A stretch of DNA of 64,000 nt from Lingula anatina. Its lineage: Eukaryota; Brachiopoda; Lingulata; Lingulida; Lingulidae. Below the pieces are notes generated by a model. It saw only the letters and a program-made list of their open reading frames with translations, made no database searches and had not been told where the DNA came from. This document shows, piece after piece, positions 50,101 through 59,200 of this stretch. The stretch lies in assembly GCF_001039355.2 (NCBI RefSeq), contig NW_019775625.1, positions 148,532 to 212,531 on the forward strand, in the 5' to 3' direction. Position 1 is the first letter of the stretch, and each line of letters starts with the position of its first letter. The position numbers and the translations under genes were made by a program.

Positions 50101-53100
50101 CGTTCACTTACAGTTCTCAATCTATTCTAGAACATTTGGTGTATTTTTTTTTTCACAGTTTTAATGCTGTTCTGTAATGAATGTAATAGTTCAAGAACTC
50201 TCTTTGGGAAGTCCTTCAGAATGTCCTAGAACACATTAAGAACATTTTTTCATTAAAAGAGAAAAACATTATGTTCTAGGACAGACTGAGAACTGTAAGT
50301 AAGCATTAAATGAGACAAATTTTCGCAGGAGATTAGAGTAAGTTTCAGTTATTCTATTCATTCATATCTCTAAATTTTCTAATCTAATTTATTTAATGTC
50401 TGATAATTTTTCATAAGGTCAAAACAAAATCTGCTTGTGTTTTAGTAAACAAATCTTTGCTCTCCCATATGATATTGCAAAGTTAAAATAATCATATGGT
50501 ACAGATAATCCCTTAAGAATAAAACTCAGACTAACACATATAAAACTCACATTGTCAACACAACTAATGCAACAAAAGCAATTATGCCTTTCAAAGGTGA
50601 CTCCAATAAAGAAAACAAAGAATACAGATGTCAAAAGCCGGTGAAAACTGCCATGTCAAACACACTGATACAGTGCAAGTTCTTGCATTTAATAATAAAT
50701 CAACTACCACAATTTTATTTCTATAATCATCTGAGTCATTTAAGCATGCATTCCCTAATGCCACAGTGAATAAGTTATTACCAACTATTCAAAGGAATCA
50801 CATCCAAACACAATCATTTACACAAGGTAGTCACCCCCAACACAATTTAAAGACACAAACAAAAGTCAATCAAAAATATTATCTTTACCTTTACTTACAT
50901 TAATATTCATTAAAACAACACAATTAATCCACTCATGCCCAGAGCAATTAAACCCAAAACCAATCACAACTAACATAACACACATATATTTGGAATTATC
51001 TTACCTTCATCTGTTCCTGGTCCAGTCTCCACTTTCTTCAGTTTGGCATTGGCAATCCCTGCCAGCAGGCCACCAGGTGGTGCTGATGATGTGGAAGGGG
51101 GTGGAGGGGGAGGGGGTGGTGGGGGTGGGGCAGAGGGTAGGTTAGGAGGGGGTACATTAGAAGAAGGAGGGATATTGCAGGATGGACCTGGAGGAGGGGG
51201 AGGAGGGGGAGGGACATTGGAGGGTGGACCTGGGGAGGAGGGGGAGGGATGTTAGAGGGTGGACCTGGAGGAGGGGGTGGTGGAGGTGGGGGTGCAGATG
51301 AGGGTGTGGGTGCTGGTTTACCTGTTGCAGGAGATACAGGGGGTGGGGGTGGTGGAGGGGGTGCACCCATAGGCGTATGTGGAGATTTGGGTTTCAGTAC
51401 TTTAGCAGGTGTTGTATTCTGCAAGGCTGGTGGACTGGGTGGAGGTTTGGCCACTGCTGAAGATGGCCCAGACATTCTTTTCTGGTTATTCTGTCCCCCA
51501 TTTCCATTGCCTCTCTGTGTCACAGCCTCTTTACTTTGTGGAAGGGAAGGTTGTCCAAGCGCCGTTGGTCCTGGTTGTCCAGAAACATTCTTGTCACCCT
51601 GTGAAGGGGGCCTTGGAGGACTGACCTTTGGTCTGTTTGGGCTACTACTATGCCTGGGAGATGGAGGTGGCTGTGAAGCTGTGCTTGGAGGTCTTGGAGG
51701 TGGCCCATGATGTCCTGGTGGCTGCCTACTCTGTCCTCCTTGGACAGTATGTTTTGGTGATGGAGGGGGTGGAGTAAAGGATGGAGGACCCCCTGTGCCA
51801 CTTGTTTGTTTTGGCTGGGGGGCGAGTGAGGGGGGAGGCCCTTGTGAGCTCCTTTTGCCTCCAGGAGCACCAGGTGGAGGTGGGGGGACGAAAGATGGGG
51901 GACCATCCTGCACCCCACCAGAGGATGACCTTGCACCACTTGTGGTTAATGGGGAACGATCACCAGGACGTAGGTTTGACCTTTGACCCGCTTCTGTCTG
52001 AGGTCCTGGAGAAGCTGGTAATTGCTTAACAGGAGATTTGGGCACCTTGGCAGCCACTGCTCCAGACTGTCCCTGTGAAACATTGCCAGGTGATGGCCCA
52101 CTAGGCTTTGGGGGTCTTTGTTGTGCTTGGTTCACTGAAGGCGGAGGAGGAGGTACAAAAGAGGGTGGAGGAGGTGCAATGTAGGTGGCAGGTGGCCCTG
52201 GCTGGACTGGTTTGGAAGCTCTTCTCATGTCTGCAGAGGGAGCCACGGGTCTCATGTCTGAGACAGGTTTATTTCTTGGTACTTGTTGTGCGTTTTCACT
52301 GTTCTTCACAGGTGGTTTCATTGGGATTTTACTCTGCGTACTGTCTGTCTGTGATGGAGTTGGACTACCAAGATTTAAAGGAGCAGATGGGGTGGTAGGC
52401 GTGCTGCTAGAGCTTTTCTTTGGCTTTGGCAAAACTGCTGGGGGTGCTACTTTTCTCCCTTTTGGGAAGTTCATCTCTTGTGGAGGCCATCTTTGTTCTG
52501 TTGACCTGGATGGTAATTCTTGTTGTGACCCACTCATCTGTTGTGCTGCCCTCTGCTGGTGTGCACCAACGCCACCTGTTGGCATCTGTGACTTCCTATA
52601 AGCTGCAACCACCTGTTCAACCTGATCATAGTCTTCCAGATCCACTGGAAGAGCACCTGCACTGCCATCTGGTGGTGGAACTTCCGAAATTGGCTTCTCT
52701 CCCTTTCTCCTGATTGAGTTGAGCCAGGCTAAGGGAGGAGGGGGAAGAGAATAGGGGTCAAGGTCACAGCTATCACCTTGATCTTCAGTTTCTGGTGGCT
52801 GAATCACAGGACAGGCAATGTCGTAATCGGCAGGAAGGTCGTAGTCCCCCAAAATCTGCAACAGTGATGACATTCTTGTGAAAATGGCATTATTTATTAA
52901 TTATTAATTGAAGTGTCAATTTAGTACAAACAGCCCTGTCTGCATTAAATTCTTTTTTTTTTACAAATAGTTTAGTTTAAAATACAGAAAGTATATACTT
53001 GATTGCAATCCTACCACCCCCTACTGTGTATAATACCTTTAAGTTGGAAATCTTATATCCAATACTTACTGTATACAGTATCAGGTTATTAGGGGATAAT

Positions 53101-56100
53101 AGATGAATTGCCTTATTGGGAATTGCAAAAAAGTGATAACTTCCTGAAGGTTTATGGTAGGGTAGAACTAAAATATTTAGTTTTATGTTAATCAGTCAAT
53201 TGTTAACATAGCACAATAAGTCAAACATAAAAACATTTTTCATCTAATCAATGTCACTATAAACCTAAATAAAAAGCAGAATGCCAGCTATTTGATACTT
53301 GCCTTGATCAAGTTTTCACAACTATATTTCTACATCTGGTATTAGTTCCAGTAGCTACAAGTTAGCATTTTTTTATAGTAGCAGTACGTATGAGTACATA
53401 TAGGTCCCACAAAAAACAATGTGTGGTGTGCCACTGTGTTTAAAATTTGTATCAATTACCCCTTAATGTGCTTGAGAAAAGACCCATTTACACCTTTTTG
53501 TCTGTGTCTGACTGTGGCTTCTACATACTGTCACTATAAGACTAAATAAAAAGCAGCAAACTTGATACTTGCCTTGATCAAATAGTTACAATTTAAAATT
53601 AGGAGCAGCATGTTACATGTCAAGGTAGTTAAGTTCTACAAATAATATGTTTGGTGGGGGTGGGGGGCATCTCGATGCTCCGAAGGTTCATTGGTCTGAA
53701 AATGGTAACATTTTCAATGGCTTTTCAAGGGCTCATTGGTCTGAGGGTTCTATAGTGAACATTCGGACTAATGAACCTTTGGACTAATGAACCTTCAGAA
53801 TATTGCTATGGCCTCTTCGGTGGGATACTGTGTTATTAAATTACATCAATTTCACCTTTATGTACTTGAGAAAAGACCCATTTATACCTTTCTGTCTGTG
53901 TTGGACTGTGGCTCCGACATACTTCCAGTGCTCAGTCTGGTGTCAGGGCTACGCACAGGGACTGCAGGGGGCGGCTGCTTTGTGCCCTGGGGATCAGTCT
54001 GGAAAAGTTTCGGATATATTGCATATTAGTTATTGGTTAGGTTTTGATATACTTCAGTTTAGTAAGTGACAGATTGAAGGGGTGGAGTGGGCACAGAACT
54101 CTAACGCTTCCACACACCCCTTCTTGCTTTCATTTATTTATTTATTATTTTTATTAATTTTTTTTTGCTTGTTCATTCATACATTTTTTCATTAATTTAT
54201 CTATTCATTTATTTGTTCATTCATTCTTTCATTCATCGTTCATTCATTCATTCATTCATTCAATCATACCTGTCTCCTATGAAATTCCAAACTACATATA
54301 TTTTTTTCTACAAGTGCTCTCCTGAAAACATGCATAAGTGTTAACTAGCCTGGTTTCATAACTGTTCTCACACAAAAGCCACATACTGTGTCATCATATA
54401 CAAGTATTAAGGGTCCAACACCTGTTCTTAACAGATCTGTGTAGCTGACATACTAGTACTAGTACTTGTACTAAATAATTATTATAGATCCATTCTACAG
54501 CAGGGGTCCCTTTCATTTAGAACCTGTCAAGCCAAACATCTGGTGGGTCCTATCTTTCTTAACCCTTAGTAAGAATTATGTAATACTTTAACATCATACT
54601 CCTTGATACCCAATTTTAATTCAAAACTGATACTTTAAATGAATGCTGGCGCAAAGCATCAATTAATTTATATCAGTTTTTTTGCACTGACAAGGTGACA
54701 AATAAATGAACAATTTGAATATAAAAACAGACACATGTATGACCCTTATACATCTTCCATGCAGACATACTTTTTCCCTTCTTTAACAACTCACCTTTTC
54801 TTAATAGCAGGTTCAAAATTAAATTTCAATTCCACTCAATTTAAAACGTATGGCAATTATGGCACTGGAGCTATTAGAAGAAGTGACATTACCTCAATCT
54901 ACTCACAGAACCACATTACTGCAGCTAATAAAATCTCCCACTGCAGACAAATGTGTATAATTAGAAACAATTCAGTAAATGTAGGTCATCCTCAACGTAA
55001 ACTTCTGACTATATCTTAAACAACATGTAACATTCTAAAAGGAAATCTGTTACGTATTTACAGACGTATATCAAAACATAGCATGCATACGTTTTGCCAG
55101 CCAAAGTTGTTCATTTGGAAACAAAATGTACAGCAGGCCTGTAGCTAGAAATTTAAATGGGAGTCTTTTATTCAGAAAAAAATCTTTTTAATAGCTTAAT
55201 TAGAACTTGGATCAAACTTTGTTTCAGCGAAGGCTTTTTATGAACAAAGGGGCTATTTACTGACCCCCTCTTTTCAGATTTGCACCATATATCCTAACTG
55301 GCGGAAAGATATCTTCAGCCACAATAAGATAAAATCTAAAATCATTCATGCAGGTATATTAAGTAGCACTAACAGTTATTTACAATCATGGGCAAAAATC
55401 GGGCAAGTTTCCACTCTGAAATTTCATAGAAATTCAAATCATTTAGAAATGTAATTACTAATAAACCTAACTGCAAACTGTCTTGATTTCTAATCAAACA
55501 CAGGTTTATTTTGAATATTTAGCTCCCAGTCAATTAAGACACTCTTAGTATCTGGCCACATGAAAAGTATATGTCATGCACATTTCTCTCATGTTCCATT
55601 GTACATGTAATATACACATTCAGTCTTGGCCATGACTCCTGCCCAAATTAATTCAAAATGTTCAAAATTCAAATCTATTTACCTGTATGCTTGAATCCTA
55701 TTGCCTAGTTCATGATTCATAATTGACCTCAATAAGAATGATGGGCGAGGTCTTCTAAATTGGCACAATTAATACATTTACATTTCTCAGACATACTCAT
55801 TTTAAATGCACAGAGAACCACGTTTTCATGATAATTATATGATAATGATATGTTTATGATATACAAATGACAGTGTTCTTGACACTTCTGCTCATTGCAA
55901 CTAAAACAGAACATGTGTGACACATCATATTGAGGACATTAAACTGTAGATAAACTCACAGATTGCCTACTATTGTATTATTTTGGCCTTGTTCGTATGG
56001 GGAATGAGAGAGAATAAGGATGGGAAGCATAAGGTTTGTTTGATTACTAATATGTGTGTATAAGAAAGAAAGGGGGGGGGGGCATCTCGTTAATCTGAAA

Positions 56101-56205
56101 GTTCACTGGTCCACAAAAATCATATGCATGCACCTTTCATGAACTTTACTTTGAATTATCGTCAGTACACTTTCGAACCAGTGAACCTTCTGACTATTGC
56201 TATGG

Positions 56206-56251
<46 letters not shown>

Positions 56252-59200
56252 GGGGGACAGCACCTTTGCTTCTTGTACAAAGTGTAGGTACTCTTCTCTG
56301 GTCAGGCCAACAGGTATAGGTGGCGCTGGTGGCAGGTGCTCGAATGACATTTTCCTATCTTCTCCTTTCGATTTAACAATACAAAGACCATCAATACCAC
56401 AGCTGGGTTATAAATTCTGCATCAATTTTCTTATGATCAGATCAAAAATTTGGTTTTTAGACTTCTGACAGTTGTTCCAAGTCATAAGCAAACTATGGAT
56501 GCAGTACTGTTATTATGACATACATGTACCACAAGTTTCAGATTAATTTTGTAAAAATTAAAATGCATCTAGTATACAGATTGTTATTTAAATGTATAAT
56601 TATAGTATTCCAGATGGTGAAAAAGTTAATTGCCATATGGACCAGTGGTACAGTTTTACCTGGGAAAAGATGGGAGATGGCATAGGCTGCTTCCTCTGAA
56701 CTGGGAGGCGGGACTCTCTCTCTGATTGACACCTGACTGATTCCATCTCTTTTAATGTTGCCATAAACATGATGGTCGCTCCCAAAAACTTCATCATCGC
56801 TGCCGGCCATTGGCATGTAGTGTGCCTGCTCAGTGCTGGTTTCCATGGCAACATCAAATGAACCATCCATTGGTTGATAATAGACATTGTCTGGAGTCTT
56901 TTCATCATCGTACTGATCCAAAATGGAGTCCAGAGCCTCGATTGAACGCCTGTTTTCTTCTTTCCTATAATTTACAGTTTGCTTTGGGTTAAAAAGATTA
57001 AATTAATGCTAACCAAAATGTCTTTTGTTAAAATGAGTAAGCAAATCTTTAGTTCTCATAATGTCAGTGTGACAGAGTTTTCTCCTGTTTTAAATTCTGA
57101 TTTTAATTTGCACCTCATCTGTACTACATGTAAGCACTTGTAAAAGATAGTCAATTAGTGGAAACACACCAGTGTTGAGAGACTTTAATGCAACTGGATT
57201 CTTATAAGATTTTGATCTAAGTTCACATGTTTTGTTCAGTCTCTGATTTGCTAAAAATCTGATGTAAATTATAAATAAGAAACTCATAACTGATGTAATA
57301 TAAGTATCATGGAATTGCCTTTCTGCAAACTTTTACAAGTAAAATAAACAAATGCTACTGGGAGAAAAAAGTATATATCAAAGTTTCAAACCGTTTTATT
57401 TCTTCCAGAGTCTTCCTCATGTTTTCTGCTTCTACTTCCTCTTCCTGTCTCTGTATATCCTGTACTCGATGAGAATCCAGCTGGGAGAACACAGCCACAC
57501 AAGTGTCATAAACACCCTGCAAGAACTGGTAGACATAGCGGTCCTGCTGTCTCTTTACTTCCAGTTTTCTGGAGTATTTTCTTCTTTCCAACCATCCTCT
57601 CACAACTGAAATAGTCAGAAGAATGACAGTGTAATTCAGAAAATCAAACCTTTTGTGGCAAACTAAGACATGGCACAGGACTTACATAAAATTTGGATTC
57701 AAATCTTATTTTTTCTTTCTAATCCCGCGAACCCTCCTCCCCAAATTATGAGCCTGTTCTGCTGACTTACTGCTTTACAATATTCATTTATCTGTAGTAT
57801 TGAAAGTCAACAAACAAAAAAAAAAATGGAAAAAAATAAGAGATATTTTGAATGTACAAATTCTCATGGGAACCCTTTCTCACCTTTCTGAGCAAGAAGG
57901 ACTTTTCTCTGAAGGGTCTCTGTCACCTTGTCAAGCTGTTCCACGTGCCAGTAACGAAAGAACAGCTTTGTGTGGCCAACCTGATATCAAGTGAAGACAT
58001 ATAGCAAACCAAGTAAGTGAAAGTAAGTCAGTCTGAGTCATTTATTATATTTAGATAAACTGTCATTGCAGGTGTGTTACTCTGGTAGTTTTATTGTGTA
58101 TTATGTAGTAAGAGCACTTAAAAACAAGCCCTGTAAACAATTTTTGAAAATACATTAATACAATGTACTTATCCAAAAAATAAATATTAAGTAAATATCA
58201 ACTGATGTATCTCTGCTCATTGTTCTTTTGTCTTTATTTGGTGCACTAGCTGTAATACCATGTACCTGGTAATCTTGAAATTTCACATTCTGCAAGGCCT
58301 GCTTGCATTTCTGTAGAGGAGTCATGTGACCAGTTTCCACGGGGACACAGCAGAGTGACAACACATCATATCTGAAAACAGATGCAGCATTTCAGGTATA
58401 AAATAAAACATTCAGATGAAAGAACATTCAAGTTTAACAACATATAATATTGCCTAAATGACTTTGCAGAAAATAAAATTATTGCAAATTAGAATTTATA
58501 TTAATTTTATACATATAATTAATTTTATACAATATAATATATTGTGTTCTATTCAATTCCATTTTACAGAGTCTGACTTTTTTCAAATGCATTTGATATA
58601 TTAGATTTCATACATTATAAAGCATACTTCATGTTATTATTAAAAGTATGAACCAATACAATTATTATCATGATAATTTTAATAATCATTACCATTGTAC
58701 AAATACGCTTCAGTAAATAATATTACAAGTAAAAAATTATCATTTTTTTATTTTTCTTCCTTTTCTCATTCTAATATTATTTATCCACTTATTTCATCTA
58801 TTATTATTATGTTATAATTATTATTTTTCAAAAAATTAGAATTACCTGGTAAGGAAATCCTCACAGGAGATCCTCATGGCATAGCCCCGTTGTCTTAGTT
58901 TCACGGTTTCCATGACACCAGAATACCTGAGCTGCGCCAGCACATACTCAGGCACACAGACAAGGGCGGTCTTATCCATGTTGGGCTTGATGCAGCGGAT
59001 AAAGTGAGGGCTGGCCGAGTTCATTTTGGCCATCAGATCTGCTAGAGAATTCTGTAACACAACATAAAAGTGGCTTGAGTTCATCTTTCCAGAAAGGATC
59101 CATTCTAATACTGATTTAATTATCTTGTTGCCAATCATATTATGACATTTTGACTTTATACCAGTATGCTCAAAATCCATTTTGAATTTTTATGAAGAAA

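Larger units (their letters stand above)
45779..51004. other. Myosin intron between the two WH2 exons
   Basis: 5.2 kb. Holds the candidate first exon 47830-47863, an exon-like plus-strand segment 47433-47540, a diverged MITE near 48607-48775 and the palindromic element 50077-50329. Otherwise AT-rich with no gene recognised. Confidence 0.55.

Noticed and set aside
51043-52713. Several Gly-rich plus-strand ORFs opposite the polyproline exon
   Set aside because: They are reverse-complement shadows of proline codons (GGN opposite CCN). The minus strand has splice sites, phase and WH2 motifs.
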